64,000 nucleotides of DNA from Lacrimispora algidixylanolytica (GCF_003609635.1 NZ_MCIA01000006.1:62001-126000), one strand, 5' to 3'. Counted from the stretch's first letter, positions 1-10,802 are shown. Made by a program: numbers and translations. Notes: a model not told the origin generated them from the sequence alone.

Positions 1-1988
1 CTCCGGATCTTCCCGTTTGCACCACTTGCCAGAAGGAACTTTTAAATCTCAGTGACAGGCGGTATCATAATCCATTCATTAGCTGTATGTCCTGCGGTCC
101 CAGATTCACCATTATGGAACGACTCCCTTACGACCGGGACCAGACCACCATGGTAGATTTCACAATGTGCAGTCAATGCAATGAGGAGTATACCTCTCCT
201 GAGAGCAGACGTTTTCATGCCCAGACCATTTCCTGCAACGACTGCGGGCCTAGTCTTTTTTACCGTGACAAGCTGGATGGAGAAAAAGAGCTTTTCGAGG
301 AAGAGGCATTTGATAAAGCGGTGTCCGTGCTTTTAGAAGGCAAAATCGTGGCGGTAAAGGGGATTGGTGGTTACCACCTTGTGTGTTCTCCTTTTAGGGA
401 AGATACGGTAAATAAGCTTAGAAACTTAAAGGGCAGAGAAGAGAAACCGTTTGCCGTTATGTTTCCCTCCATATCGGAGATAAAAAAGTACTGTCGTGTC
501 ACAAAAGAAGAAATCTCTCTTTTGGAATCCAGACCAAGACCCATTGTCCTGTTGCAAAGGGAGGGAGATTATATGGCATACTCAACCAATCGGGGAAGCA
601 TGTACTGCGGTGCCTTTCTTCCTTACACTCCCCTTCAGATTATGCTTACCAGAAGGCTTGGACCCCTCATCATGACAAGTGCTAACCGTTCTAGCCAGCC
701 CATTATCCGGGAGGAGGAACCCATGATGTCCCTGTTATCCAAGGAGTTACAGGGAGTGCTCTACAATAAGAGACGGATTCACCGTTCTGTGGATGATTCG
801 GTAGCTAAAATCATGGATGGAAAACCACAGCTCATTCGAAGGAGCAGAGGATACGTGCCTTACCCAGTTTTCCTTTCCACAAAAGCAGAGGGGGAAAAGA
901 GAGCAGAAGAACCGTGTATATTTGGGGCAGGAGGAGATTTAAAGGCTGCATTTTGCTTCTATGAAAAAGGAAGTGCGGTGGTGTCCCAGTATTTTGGTGA
1001 TTTGGAGGAAAGTCAGGTGATGGAAGATTACGAAAACTCCTTTGTGGATATCAAAGAACTTTTTCGGTTTCAGCCAGAGCTGGCGGTTTGCGATCTTCAT
1101 CCCAATTATCATTCCGCAAGGTATGCCAGGTCTCTTAACCTTCCTTTCTTAGAGGTGCAGCATCACCATGCCCACATTGCTTCTGTCATGGCGGAGCATC
1201 ACTTAGAGGGTCCCGTGATAGGCGTTGCCATGGACGGCACCGGTTATGGAACGGATGGAACCATATGGGGAGGCGAATTTTTAATTTGCCAGGACAGCGA
1301 GTTTATAAGAGCTGGACATATCACTCCCTTTCCCATTCTAGGGGGAGATCAATCCATGCGGGAAGCATGGAAAACTGCAATTTGTTGTCTTGCTCATTGG
1401 GAGTTACAGGAGTATATTACAGACGATAGAAGCAACCTAATTTTGTCGGCTCTTAAGCATCATATAAACGTAATAAATTCCTCCAGTGCCGGGCGTCTCT
1501 TTGATGCGGCATCTTCAGTTCTTTCAATCGCCCAGGAAAACAGCTATGAGGGGGAATGTGCGTCTTTGTTTGAAAAAAGCGGACTGTCCGCGATACAAAA
1601 ACAAATAAAACCAGTCTCAGTCCCGTTTTCAATATCAAAGGTAGGAAACGTGTGGGAGCTTAATCCAAAGACCGCTTTTGCTGTTCTTTGTGAGGGAAGA
1701 GGAAAGGTAGATGTCAGGGCCTTATCCCTTGGTTTTCACATTGGGTTTGCAAACGGGATCGTATCCGTATGTGAAAAACTAAGAGCCCAGCATGGGATTT
1801 CAACGGTCTGCTTAAGTGGAGGTGTGTTTCAAAACACGGTGCTTACGGAACATGCGGTAAGATTTTTAAGAGAAAAGGGATTTCAAGTTTATATGAATTT
1901 ATCCGTGCCTCCCAATGACGGCGGTATTAGTCTTGGACAGGTATACCTTGGACGAAAATATCTAGAAACATTTCATCAGACGAGATAG
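1..1988 (+). CDS. hypF: Carbamoyltransferase HypF, 5' end outside window
   Basis: HypF makes the cyano ligands of the NiFe-hydrogenase active site: it carbamoylates the C-terminal cysteine of HypE using carbamoyl phosphate and ATP. The frame is open from base 3, so the gene starts upstream and its acylphosphatase domain is missing here. The visible part begins inside the two zinc fingers (VCTTC, then SCMSCGPRFTI, then MCSQCNEEY and SCNDCGPSL), continues into a YrdC-like domain and ends with the Kae1-like domain carrying the metal motif VQHHHAHIASV and the MDGTGYGTDG loop. About 660 residues are visible, consistent with a family length near 750. hypC follows after 14 bases. The identification is firm. 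Confidence 0.96.
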   Translation, partial: PDLPVCTTCQKELLNLSDRRYHNPFISCMSCGPRFTIMERLPYDRDQTTMVDFTMCSQCNEEYTSPESRRFHAQTISCNDCGPSLFYRDKLDGEKELFEEEAFDKAVSVLLEGKIVAVKGIGGYHLVCSPFREDTVNKLRNLKGREEKPFAVMFPSISEIKKYCRVTKEEISLLESRPRPIVLLQREGDYMAYSTNRGSMYCGAFLPYTPLQIMLTRRLGPLIMTSANRSSQPIIREEEPMMSLLSKELQGVLYNKRRIHRSVDDSVAKIMDGKPQLIRRSRGYVPYPVFLSTKAEGEKRAEEPCIFGAGGDLKAAFCFYEKGSAVVSQYFGDLEESQVMEDYENSFVDIKELFRFQPELAVCDLHPNYHSARYARSLNLPFLEVQHHHAHIASVMAEHHLEGPVIGVAMDGTGYGTDGTIWGGEFLICQDSEFIRAGHITPFPILGGDQSMREAWKTAICCLAHWELQEYITDDRSNLILSALKHHINVINSSSAGRLFDAASSVLSIAQENSYEGECASLFEKSGLSAIQKQIKPVSVPFSISKVGNVWELNPKTAFAVLCEGRGKVDVRALSLGFHIGFANGIVSVCEKLRAQHGISTVCLSGGVFQNTVLTEHAVRFLREKGFQVYMNLSVPPNDGGISLGQVYLGRKYLETFHQTR

Positions 1989-2002
1989 AAAGGCGGGAGA
2001 AC

Positions 2003-2230
2003 ATGTGTGTTGCGGTACCAGGAAAGATTGTTAAAATAAACGGTGATTATGCAAAGGTAAATGTAATGGAAAATTTAACCGATGTAAATATCAAGCTGGT
2101 GAAAGCGGACATTGGAGATTATGTTTTAATCCATGCCGGATGCGCCATTGAAGTGTTAAAGGAAGAGGTAGCAAAGGAAATTATGGATTTATTCCTGGAA
2201 CTCCAGGAGGTTCTTGAAGATGAAACTTGA
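2003..2230 (+). CDS. hypC: Hydrogenase maturation chaperone HypC
   Basis: HypC is the small chaperone that carries the Fe(CN)2CO unit together with HypD and delivers it to the hydrogenase large subunit. The 75-residue product begins MCVAVPGKIV, the family signature; Cys2 becomes the essential N-terminal cysteine after methionine removal. A GGCGGGAG ribosome binding site lies just before the ATG. The gene sits between hypF and hypD, and its last 11 bases overlap the likely hypD start, a typical translational-coupling arrangement. Length and sequence are standard for the family. Confidence 0.96.
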   Translation: MCVAVPGKIVKINGDYAKVNVMENLTDVNIKLVKADIGDYVLIHAGCAIEVLKEEVAKEIMDLFLELQEVLEDET

Positions 2231-3260
2231 ACAGGTCATAAAGGCGCTGAAAGAATATGATGGAGAGCCGGTGAAGATTATGGAGGTATGCGGAACTCAT
2301 ACAAAAAGCATATTTCAAAGTGGAATCCGTACGATTATTTCTCCAAAGATTCAGCTTATATCAGGCCCAGGCTGTCCGGTCTGTGTCACTTCTCCAGCTT
2401 ATATTGATCATCTGACAGACCTATCGCTAAAGGAGAAGTATTGCGTACTCACCTTTGGAGATATGATGAAGGTGAAAGGAACCAAATTATCCTTGACTGA
2501 GGCAAAGGCAATGGGAGCACAAGTTAAAGTGCTTTATTCCCCTCTTGCGGCAATTGCAGAGGCGGAACGTAACCTTGATACCCAGTATGTGTTTGCTGCA
2601 GTGGGATTTGAGACAACAACTCCTATTTACGCTCTTTTGCTGGATGAAATCCGTAAGCGGAAGATAAAGAACCTTAAGCTGGCGACCTCCATTAAAACCA
2701 TTCTTCCAGCTCTTTCCTTTATTTGTGAGAATGAAACCAGCATTGACGCCTTCTTAAGTCCTGGGCATGTAAGCGTTATTACTGGAAGCAAAATTTACAA
2801 GGGGTTAGCAAGCACCTATCATAAGCCCTTTGTGGTAGCAGGGTTTGAAGGAGAACATATACTGGCTGCCATCTATGAAATTATGTCTCAGTTAAAGGGG
2901 AAACGGTATGAGGTAAGAAACCTTTATTCCAATGCGGTGACAGAAGAAGGGAATCAAAAAGCAGAACGGTTGATCAATCAGTATTTTGAAGAAGCGAACG
3001 GTATTTGGAGAGGGATTGGCATGATAGAGCAATCCGCTCTTAAGCTAAAAGAGGAATACAAAGAATACGATGCAGGAAGCAGGGAAGAAGAAATCATCGA
3101 AGAGCTTCCCAAAGGTTGCAGGTGTGCGGATGTGATTCTTGGCCGGATTCAGCCGGTGGAGTGCCCGCTGTTTCAGAAAGTGTGCACGCCTCTTCATGCG
3201 GTGGGGCCTTGTATGGTATCCGCCGAAGGAGCCTGTGGAATCTGGTATCAGAATTCCTAA
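2220..3260 (+). CDS. hypD: Hydrogenase maturation protein HypD
   Basis: HypD is the iron-sulfur scaffold on which, with HypC, the Fe(CN)2CO centre is assembled. The product (346 residues from the ATG) shows the family motifs EVCGTHTKSIF, GPGCPVCVT, GFETTTP and the C-terminal cysteine-rich part with GCRCADV and HAVGPCMVS. A TTG at 2214 opens the frame two codons earlier, but AGGAGG at 2205-2210 is nine bases from the ATG at 2220 and only three from the TTG, so the ATG is chosen. It overlaps the hypC end and is followed by hypE. Confidence 0.95.
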   Translation: MKLEQVIKALKEYDGEPVKIMEVCGTHTKSIFQSGIRTIISPKIQLISGPGCPVCVTSPAYIDHLTDLSLKEKYCVLTFGDMMKVKGTKLSLTEAKAMGAQVKVLYSPLAAIAEAERNLDTQYVFAAVGFETTTPIYALLLDEIRKRKIKNLKLATSIKTILPALSFICENETSIDAFLSPGHVSVITGSKIYKGLASTYHKPFVVAGFEGEHILAAIYEIMSQLKGKRYEVRNLYSNAVTEEGNQKAERLINQYFEEANGIWRGIGMIEQSALKLKEEYKEYDAGSREEEIIEELPKGCRCADVILGRIQPVECPLFQKVCTPLHAVGPCMVSAEGACGIWYQNS

Positions 3261-3282
3261 GAGAAAGGGGTTATCATATAAT

Positions 3283-4260
3283 ATGAAGATTGATATGACA
3301 TATGGAAGTGGAGGAAAACAGACGGGAGATCTTATTAACCAGGTGTTTTTGAAGCATTTTAACAATCCAATCCTAAATAAATTAGAGGATTCTGCAGTTC
3401 TATCTGTTTCTGGAACCATTGCTTATACAACGGATTCCTTTGTGGTTACCCCTTTATTCTTTAAAGGAGGTAACATAGGAAAACTGGCTGTGTGCGGAAC
3501 GGTCAATGATTTGTCCATGATGGGTGCGATTCCAAAGTATCTTACTGCCGGTTTTATCATTGAGGAAGGTGCTGACCTTGAAATGGTGGAATCCATTGCA
3601 AAGACTATGGCACTTACTGCAAAAGAGGCAGGCGTTTTCATTGTGGCTGGTGATACAAAAGTTGTTGAAGGAAATGGGGGTATTTTCATCAACACTTCTG
3701 GCATTGGGGAAATCATAAAGGGCGACATCTCCATATCCGGTTGCAAGCAAGGAGATGTTATCATCTTGTCCGGCAATTTGGGAGATCATCATGCCGCAAT
3801 CTTGTCTGAACGCATGGGAATTGAAAATGAGATTGCAAGTGACTGCGCTCCTCTTCACACCATAGCAAAAAATCTCTTAGATGATGGCATTGAGGTGCAT
3901 TGCATGAGAGATGTGACAAGAGGCGGCCTTGCTACGGTTCTCAATGAAGCAGCGGATCAGTCTGGTGTCAGCGTGGAGATATGGGAGGACGCCATACCAG
4001 TTAGCAGGGAAGTAAAGGGCTTTTGTGACATTCTTGGTCTTGATCCACTTTATATGGCAAATGAAGGGAAGATGATTGCAATTGTAAAGGAAACCGACGC
4101 AAATGAGGCATTGGAGGCTGTGAAACGGAGTCCCTACGGAGCCAATGCAAGAATCATCGGAACCATTCAAGAAGGAAAGGGAGTCCGCATGAAAACAAAG
4201 CTGATGGGTAGCAGAACCATTGATGTTTTATATGGGGAGGGGCTTCCAAGAATTTGCTGA
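3283..4260 (+). CDS. hypE: Carbamoyl dehydratase HypE
   Basis: HypE dehydrates the thiocarbamate formed on its C-terminal cysteine by HypF to a thiocyanate, the donor of the cyano ligand. The 325-residue product belongs to the PurM/AIR-synthase fold: MTYGSGGKQT near the start, a GDTKVVEGN loop, RDVTRGGLATVLNE, and it ends in PRIC, so the acceptor cysteine is the last residue. The frame is open upstream to 3139, inside hypD, but the ATG at 3283 with an AAAGGGG site matches the usual family start. It is the last hyp gene of the operon; hypA and hypB are not in the window. Confidence 0.95.
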   Translation: MKIDMTYGSGGKQTGDLINQVFLKHFNNPILNKLEDSAVLSVSGTIAYTTDSFVVTPLFFKGGNIGKLAVCGTVNDLSMMGAIPKYLTAGFIIEEGADLEMVESIAKTMALTAKEAGVFIVAGDTKVVEGNGGIFINTSGIGEIIKGDISISGCKQGDVIILSGNLGDHHAAILSERMGIENEIASDCAPLHTIAKNLLDDGIEVHCMRDVTRGGLATVLNEAADQSGVSVEIWEDAIPVSREVKGFCDILGLDPLYMANEGKMIAIVKETDANEALEAVKRSPYGANARIIGTIQEGKGVRMKTKLMGSRTIDVLYGEGLPRIC

Positions 4261-4347
4261 AAAAGAAGGATAAATCTAAATAATATGTAGCATCCGCCTA
4301 ATTAATGAATATATTTATTATAGTTGAGTAGGAAAGGAAATGCTTAC

Positions 4348-4917
4348 ATGGCTATTAAAATATTTATTGATCAGGGGCATAATCCAAGTGGGTCCTTTAA
4401 CAGCGGCGCAGAAGCCAATGGGCTTTACGAGTCAGAAATCAATTATCAGGTGGGAATCTATCTTCAAAATTTATTAAATAGTGACCCTAGATTTGACGCC
4501 CGCGTATCAAGACCGGAGCCTGACACGGCTTTAGGAACCAACAATACCACCAGTCTGGCCGCAAGGGTTGCTTTGGCCAACAACTGGCCGGCAGATTATT
4601 TTATCAGCATCCATTGTAATTCGAACCCTAACCCTGCCATTAATGGCACCGAGGTTTATATTTATCAGTATAATACCCAGGCACAATGGCTGGCGGAGCA
4701 GATTATGACAGGAATCACCCAGACCGTAGGAACCAGAAACAATGGAATCAGGGAAAACCCCTCCCTGTATGTTCTTAGGAATGCAAACATGCCGGCGAAT
4801 CTGATAGAACTTGGATATCTAACCAATCCAACGGATGCGAATAAATTTAGAGAAGATTTGTACGGATTTGCTTATGGAATTTATCTTGGACTCTTAAGGT
4901 ACTTTGGTTTTGTTTAA
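4348..4917 (+). CDS. N-acetylmuramoyl-L-alanine amidase (Amidase_3)
   Basis: This enzyme would cleave the amide bond between muramic acid and the stem peptide of peptidoglycan. The 189-residue protein is a bare Amidase_3 domain: zinc-ligand histidine in FIDQGHNPSG, a glutamate in NGLYESE, the second histidine in SIHCNSNP and the catalytic glutamate in LIELGYLTNPTD. No signal peptide or cell-wall-binding domain is visible, so it either acts in the mother cell or spore compartment or leaves by another route. The start is the ATG at 4348, eight bases after GGAAAGGAAA; the frame extends to a TTG at 4324. It stands alone between the hyp operon and the rpiR-like gene. Confidence 0.88.
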   Translation: MAIKIFIDQGHNPSGSFNSGAEANGLYESEINYQVGIYLQNLLNSDPRFDARVSRPEPDTALGTNNTTSLAARVALANNWPADYFISIHCNSNPNPAINGTEVYIYQYNTQAQWLAEQIMTGITQTVGTRNNGIRENPSLYVLRNANMPANLIELGYLTNPTDANKFREDLYGFAYGIYLGLLRYFGFV

Positions 4918-4928
4918 AACGGACTGAC

Positions 4929-4958
4929 TGGACTTTTAAAATGCTTCCGTGATATACT
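4929..4958 (+). promoter_or_regulatory. Candidate sigma-A promoter for the RpiR gene
   Basis: TGGACT (4929-4934) and TATACT (4953-4958) are separated by 18 bases and lie about 70 bases before the chosen start of the RpiR-family gene. The -10 is close to consensus and the -35 is weaker. Confidence 0.45.
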
Positions 4959-5025
4959 AAGAGAGCATGAATCAATCATGCGAAACCATCGTACGACAAT
5001 AGATAAAAGATTGAGGGATAAGAAG

Positions 5026-5772
5026 ATGGCTTTGTTTTCCAATGAGGTACTAAGCCAGTTTAGTGAACTGGATTATGAAGTGTATAATTTTATAATAAAA
5101 AACAGCGATAAGATTCCTTATATGACCATAAGGGAGGTAGCAAAGGAGGCCCATGTCTCCACTACCACCATAACCCGTTTTTGCAGGAAAGCAGGATGCA
5201 CCGGATATTCGGAATTTAAGGTGCGTTTTAAGATGGAAAAAGAGAAAAAAACAGCTGCCAATCTAAAGTATGACCATAGTTCTGTCTTTGATTTCTTTCA
5301 AAGGGTGGAAACAGAAAGCTTTCAAAAACAGTTAGAGGCCATTGCAGACGTGATTGCCGGTAAAAAACAGATCATATTTCTTGGAACCGGAAACTCCGGT
5401 ATTATTGCAGAGTATGCAAGCCGTTATTTCTGTGACATTGGAATTTTTTCCACGGGAATCAATTCACCTATGTTTCCCATTAATCTGGAGTTTCCGGAAG
5501 AAAGTATCATTATTATACTCTCTGTAGAAGGGGAGACGAACATACTGATTGAAAATTCATCTAGTCTAAAGGAAGGCAGCAGCACGGTTGTCTCCATAAC
5601 CAATAGCAAAAACAGCACGCTTGCAAAGATTTCAGATTATAACATATCGTATTATATTCAGCGGGAATTAAACGCCGTGGAAATGATGAAGGTAGATATC
5701 ACCTCTCAGATTCCGGCTGTATACATTGTGGAATCTTTAGCCAGGCTCACCGTTCAAAAAAAACAGGGATAA
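5026..5772 (+). CDS. RpiR-family transcriptional regulator
   Basis: Predicted sugar-phosphate-responsive repressor or activator. The 248-residue protein has an N-terminal winged HTH (TIREVAKEAHVSTTTITRFCRKAGC) written here in part as VSTTTITRFC, and a C-terminal SIS sugar-isomerase-fold domain with FLGTGNSGIIAEYASRY for binding a phosphosugar. The frame opens at 4978, but the ATG at 5026 has GAGGG eight bases upstream and gives the normal family N-terminus, so it is preferred. It lies immediately upstream of, and in the same direction as, the GH4 phospho-beta-glucosidase, which it probably controls. A terminator overlaps its stop codon. Confidence 0.88.
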   Translation: MALFSNEVLSQFSELDYEVYNFIIKNSDKIPYMTIREVAKEAHVSTTTITRFCRKAGCTGYSEFKVRFKMEKEKKTAANLKYDHSSVFDFFQRVETESFQKQLEAIADVIAGKKQIIFLGTGNSGIIAEYASRYFCDIGIFSTGINSPMFPINLEFPEESIIIILSVEGETNILIENSSSLKEGSSTVVSITNSKNSTLAKISDYNISYYIQRELNAVEMMKVDITSQIPAVYIVESLARLTVQKKQG

Positions 5773-5789
5773 TACACCCTGTTTTTTTT
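5761..5789 (+). terminator. Rho-independent terminator after the RpiR gene
   Basis: AAACAGGG (5761-5768) pairs perfectly with CCCTGTTT (5777-5784) over an 8-base loop, followed by a run of T. The stem starts within the last codons of the gene. Confidence 0.88.
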
Positions 5790-5864
5790 GTGGTACAAAT
5801 GCCTAGAATACATGGTTTGTCACCAAATAGGCCTCTGGTATATCTATAATCCTTATTTTTTAGT

Positions 5865-5877
5865 ATGATCGTATCAT
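5865..5877. promoter_or_regulatory. Candidate operator upstream of the GH4 gene
   Basis: ATGAT-CGT-ATCAT is a short inverted repeat 21 bases before the GH4 start codon, just after TATAAT-like sequence at 5845-5850. It may be the RpiR-family regulator's binding site; the assignment rests only on position and symmetry. Confidence 0.3.
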
Positions 5878-5898
5878 AGATCAAAAGGAGGAAGGCTT

Positions 5899-7269
5899 AT
5901 GAGAGGGAATATTAAAATTGTAACCATTGGGGGAGGTTCCAGTTACACACCAGAACTCATTGAAGGTTTCATCAAAAGAAAAGATCAGCTTCCAATTGGT
6001 GAAATCTGGCTTGTGGATATTGAGGAAGGGAAGGAAAAGCTGGAAATCGTAGGAAATCTGGCAAAGCGCATGATCAAAGCCGCTGGCCTGGACTGGAAGG
6101 TTCATTTAACCTTAGACCGGAGAGCCGCTTTAGTGGATGCGGATTTTGTTTCTACCCAGTTTCGGGTTGGCCTTTTAGATGCCAGAATAAAAGACGAGAG
6201 AATTCCCCTGTCTCATGGGGTGATTGGACAGGAGACAAACGGAGCAGGAGGGATGCTTAAGGCATTTAGAACCATTCCAGTCATTCTTGATATCGTAGAA
6301 GATATGAAAGAACTATGTCCGCAAGCCTGGCTTGTGAACTTCACCAATCCATCTGGCATGGTTACAGAAGCTGTAATCCGCTATGGGAAATGGGATAAGG
6401 TGGTAGGCTTATGTAATGTACCGATTATGTGTCGTAAGATTGCGGCAGGGTCACTGGGTACGGAGGAAGAGGATTTATTCTTTCGTTTTGGCGGGCTGAA
6501 TCATTTTCACTGGCACAGGGTATGGAACAAAGACGGGGAAGAAAAGACAGCAGAGGTCATTGAGAAAGTTTATGCCACAGAAGGTGGCCTTAAAAAGGCC
6601 ATGCAGGGACTTAAGAGCTCTGGTGTTCAAAACATTCCAAACATTTCCTTTTTGGCAGGCCAGATTAGAAATTTAGGAATCATCCCATGCATGTACCATC
6701 GATATTACTACATCACAGACGATATGTTAAAAGAGGAATTGGAGTCTTATGCAAAGGGAGAGACAAGAGCTGAGTTAGTAAAGCAGACGGAAGCGGAATT
6801 ATTTGAGCTTTATAAGGATCCAGAGCTTAAGGTAAAACCGACTCAGCTTGAGAAGCGAGGAGGAGCGTTTTATTCTGACGCCGCCTGCGAACTTATTGCT
6901 TCCATATATAATGACAAAAAGACTCATATGGTAGTGAGCACGAGAAATAATGGTGCCATATCAGATTTGCCAAATGATGTTGTGGTAGAGGTTAGCAGCA
7001 TTATTACAGCCCATGGTCCGGTTCCGATTTCATGGGGAAGCTTTGATCCTTCCAGCAGAGGTCTTCTCCAGTTGATGAAGGATATGGAGCTTACAACCAT
7101 AAAGGCAGCAGTAGATGGAGATTACGATGCTGCACTTCAGGCATTTACTCTAAATCCATTGGTCCCAAGTGGCAAGATCGCACAGACCATACTTGATGAG
7201 CTTTTGGTGGCTCATAAAAAGCATCTGCCACAGTTTAAGAATAAGATAGAAGCACTGGAAGCTAAATAA
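5899..7269 (+). CDS. GH4 6-phospho-beta-glucosidase
   Basis: Hydrolyses phosphorylated beta-glucosides (for example cellobiose-6-phosphate) delivered by a PTS, using the NAD+- and Mn2+-dependent GH4 redox mechanism. The 456-residue protein starts with the dinucleotide fold motif TIGGGSSYTPEL, has DERIPLSHGVIGQETNG, the NFTNPSGMVTE loop, and the metal ligands Cys172 in VGLCNVPI and His202 in GGLNHFHW. These details match the LicH/CelF branch rather than alpha-glucosidases or alpha-galactosidases. AAAGGAGG precedes the ATG. It follows the RpiR gene; no PTS permease of the beta-glucoside type lies next to it, so its uptake system must be elsewhere. Confidence 0.88.
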   Translation: MRGNIKIVTIGGGSSYTPELIEGFIKRKDQLPIGEIWLVDIEEGKEKLEIVGNLAKRMIKAAGLDWKVHLTLDRRAALVDADFVSTQFRVGLLDARIKDERIPLSHGVIGQETNGAGGMLKAFRTIPVILDIVEDMKELCPQAWLVNFTNPSGMVTEAVIRYGKWDKVVGLCNVPIMCRKIAAGSLGTEEEDLFFRFGGLNHFHWHRVWNKDGEEKTAEVIEKVYATEGGLKKAMQGLKSSGVQNIPNISFLAGQIRNLGIIPCMYHRYYYITDDMLKEELESYAKGETRAELVKQTEAELFELYKDPELKVKPTQLEKRGGAFYSDAACELIASIYNDKKTHMVVSTRNNGAISDLPNDVVVEVSSIITAHGPVPISWGSFDPSSRGLLQLMKDMELTTIKAAVDGDYDAALQAFTLNPLVPSGKIAQTILDELLVAHKKHLPQFKNKIEALEAK

Positions 7270-7287
7270 ACCTGGTTTTACAGACGA

Positions 7288-8250
7288 TTATCTTTCATGG
7301 GAGAGAACAAAGGAGCGTTTTAACATAATAAGGCGCTCCAACTGTTTTAAGATGTAAAACAAGATGGCTCTTGCCTCGAATTCTTCTCGGCTGACAGGAA
7401 GCTCGTGGTGTTTTAAATCAGAAAGCAGGCGATTTAAGTCCTCTAAAAGACTTTCTCCTGTGTTGTATCTGTGGTAATTCTGTTCAATGTTATCAAGCAA
7501 GTTTGATACCTCTTCTGCCTGAGGGGGGAGAATTGAGATGTTTATAATGTTCTCATAGATTCCTTCTAAAACGTTACTTTGTTGCTGGCGCATCTCAACG
7601 TAATCAATCTCGTAGGTGTCTTTTTTCCATAAAGCATTATTGTAATTGGTAAAAGCGCAGACCCTAGCTAGATCGATTTTTTCTCTTAACTGGTTAATGC
7701 AGCTTAAGTCAAACCCGCTTTTATCTTCTTTTAAAAGCAGGTGAGCCATCTGGTTTAAGATCGCTTTTGCCTTTCTATCAACATCATCGGAAAGTTTGTG
7801 AAACTCATCTCCTCGTTTTCTTAGGTGCATGTTTACTAAAACACCCACGGTTGTGCCAATGATGAACAAAGCAGTTTCGTTTCCGATTAGACTAAGAGAC
7901 ATGGACTTTTCCGACAGAAAATGGGTGATAAGGACGGAATCCATGGCAATTGCCTCTCCCCAGCCAGCATATAAGCAAAGGAGAGAGAATAAGAGAAGGT
8001 ATAGGGCAAAGCTAGGCAGAGTAAAACCAAGTAAGTGAAATGCAATCCCTGATAAAATTAATGCGCCAAGGAATGCAAAAGTCCTGTTTCCGGCACTTTT
8101 AAAGGTTTCTCGTTTGGTGTTTTGGATGCTTAACACAGTAATAATTCCTGCGGTTGCAGAAAATTTGAGACCAATCTCTGCGGCGATGGTAATGGCAAGA
8201 ACAGCAGCCAAAGCGATTTTTATGCTCTTTATAATTTTTTCGTGTTTCAT
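7288..8250 (-). CDS. Aromatic-acid exporter family (ArAE/FUSC-like) membrane protein
   Basis: Predicted inner-membrane exporter of the aromatic acid exporter family. The 320-residue protein has an N-terminal block of about five hydrophobic helices (residues 10-150) containing TAGIITVLSIQNTKRETF, typical of this family, followed by a hydrophilic, mostly helical cytosolic C-terminal domain of about 170 residues. It is convergent with the GH4 gene and divergent from the shikimate dehydrogenase gene. Substrate cannot be read from the sequence; aromatic acids are suggested by family name and by the neighbouring aroE-like gene. Confidence 0.75.
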   Translation of the reverse strand: MKHEKIIKSIKIALAAVLAITIAAEIGLKFSATAGIITVLSIQNTKRETFKSAGNRTFAFLGALILSGIAFHLLGFTLPSFALYLLLFSLLCLYAGWGEAIAMDSVLITHFLSEKSMSLSLIGNETALFIIGTTVGVLVNMHLRKRGDEFHKLSDDVDRKAKAILNQMAHLLLKEDKSGFDLSCINQLREKIDLARVCAFTNYNNALWKKDTYEIDYVEMRQQQSNVLEGIYENIINISILPPQAEEVSNLLDNIEQNYHRYNTGESLLEDLNRLLSDLKHHELPVSREEFEARAILFYILKQLERLIMLKRSFVLSHER

Positions 8251-8342
8251 GGTACATGCCTCTTTTTATAATTTTTTCCTATCATATCATATTTATATTG
8301 TGTTTAACAGCCTGATTTAAGCCTTTTTAAAGAGAGAATATA

Positions 8343-8371
8343 TTGACAAGCTGGCGAAAAATGTGTATGTT
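8343..8371 (+). promoter_or_regulatory. Promoter of the aroE-like gene
   Basis: TTGACA (8343-8348), 17-base spacer, TATGTT (8366-8371). Transcription would start near 8378, which excludes the in-frame ATG at 8363 and supports translation from 8417. Confidence 0.7.
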
Positions 8372-8416
8372 ATCCGTGATAAGGTAAAGCAGAAGGCTCA
8401 TGAAAAGGAGATAGTG

Positions 8417-9286
8417 ATGGAGAGAATGATTACAGGGAAAACAGGATTAATGGGACTCATCGGCTCGCCGGTTGGACACTCTGGTTCACCCGCAATGTAC
8501 AATTATAGTTTTGAGAAATTAGGTCTTGATTATGCCTATCTTGCTTTTGATATTAAGGTAGATGGAGTAGAAAAAGCAATCGAAGCAGTAAAAACCTTCC
8601 AAATGAGAGGTTGTAATGTGACGATGCCCTGTAAGAATGAAGCTCTTAAATACATGGATGAGTTGTCTCCGGCTGCCAGAATCATTGGGGCTGTAAACAC
8701 CATTGTAAATGAAGACGGAAAGCTGTTTGGATATATAACCGATGGTCAGGGATTTGTGGACAGCCTTAAGGATGAAGGAATTGATATAGTAGGAAAGAAG
8801 ATTACCGTCTGCGGAGGCGGTGGTGCTGCAACCGCAATTCAGGTACAGTGCGCATTGGAAGGTGCAAGAGAAATCTCTATTTTTAATATAAAGGATGAAT
8901 TTTTTGAAAGAACTGTAATGACCGCAGAAAAAATCAAGGAAGAGAAACCAGGTTGTGTGGTCAATGTCTTTGATATTGCAGATCAAACAAGGATGAAAGA
9001 AGAAATGGATTCCAGTGATATTTTTACAAACGCCACGATAGTTGGTATGAAGCCAATGGATCAGGAAAGCGTGGTAAAGGATCCTGCCATGTTCCATCAG
9101 GGGCTTGTGGTAGTGGATGCAGTTTATAATCCAAAGGAGACCAAGATGCTAAGAGAAGCCAAAGAAGCCGGCTGTATCTGCATCAATGGCCAGGGAATGT
9201 TATTATGGCAGGGAGCAGCCGCTTTTAAGCTATATACCGGTCAGGAGATGCCTGTGCAAGAAGTAAAGACTTTGTTTTTTAGCTAA
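8417..9286 (+). CDS. Shikimate/quinate dehydrogenase family protein
   Basis: NAD(P)-dependent oxidoreductase of the shikimate dehydrogenase family; it would interconvert 3-dehydroshikimate and shikimate, or dehydroquinate and quinate. The 289-residue product shows the substrate motif IGSPVGHSGSPAMYN, the catalytic lysine in NVTMPCKNEA, IGAVNTIVN, the catalytic aspartate in YITDGQGF, and a glycine-rich cofactor loop GGGGAA. The His of the usual TxPHK motif is Cys here. The ATG at 8417 has AAGGAG six bases upstream and lies after the promoter. It sits between two phospho-beta-glucosidase genes rather than in an aro operon, which favours a catabolic YdiB-like role, but this is inference. Confidence 0.86.
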   Translation: MERMITGKTGLMGLIGSPVGHSGSPAMYNYSFEKLGLDYAYLAFDIKVDGVEKAIEAVKTFQMRGCNVTMPCKNEALKYMDELSPAARIIGAVNTIVNEDGKLFGYITDGQGFVDSLKDEGIDIVGKKITVCGGGGAATAIQVQCALEGAREISIFNIKDEFFERTVMTAEKIKEEKPGCVVNVFDIADQTRMKEEMDSSDIFTNATIVGMKPMDQESVVKDPAMFHQGLVVVDAVYNPKETKMLREAKEAGCICINGQGMLLWQGAAAFKLYTGQEMPVQEVKTLFFS

Positions 9287-9342
9287 CCAATTAGAACTTC
9301 TTATATGAAATTCTGAGAGGTAGCTCTCAATAAATATAGTGA

Positions 9343-10794
<1,452 letters not shown>

Positions 10795-10802
10795 AAACTA
10801 TT

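Noticed and set aside
3139-3282. N-terminal extension of the hypE frame overlapping hypD
   Set aside because: It lies entirely inside hypD or before a proper ribosome binding site; the HypE family start is the ATG at 3283.
7829-8038. Plus-strand ORF inside the exporter gene
   Set aside because: Shadow of the minus-strand membrane protein gene; no ribosome binding site and no recognisable protein.
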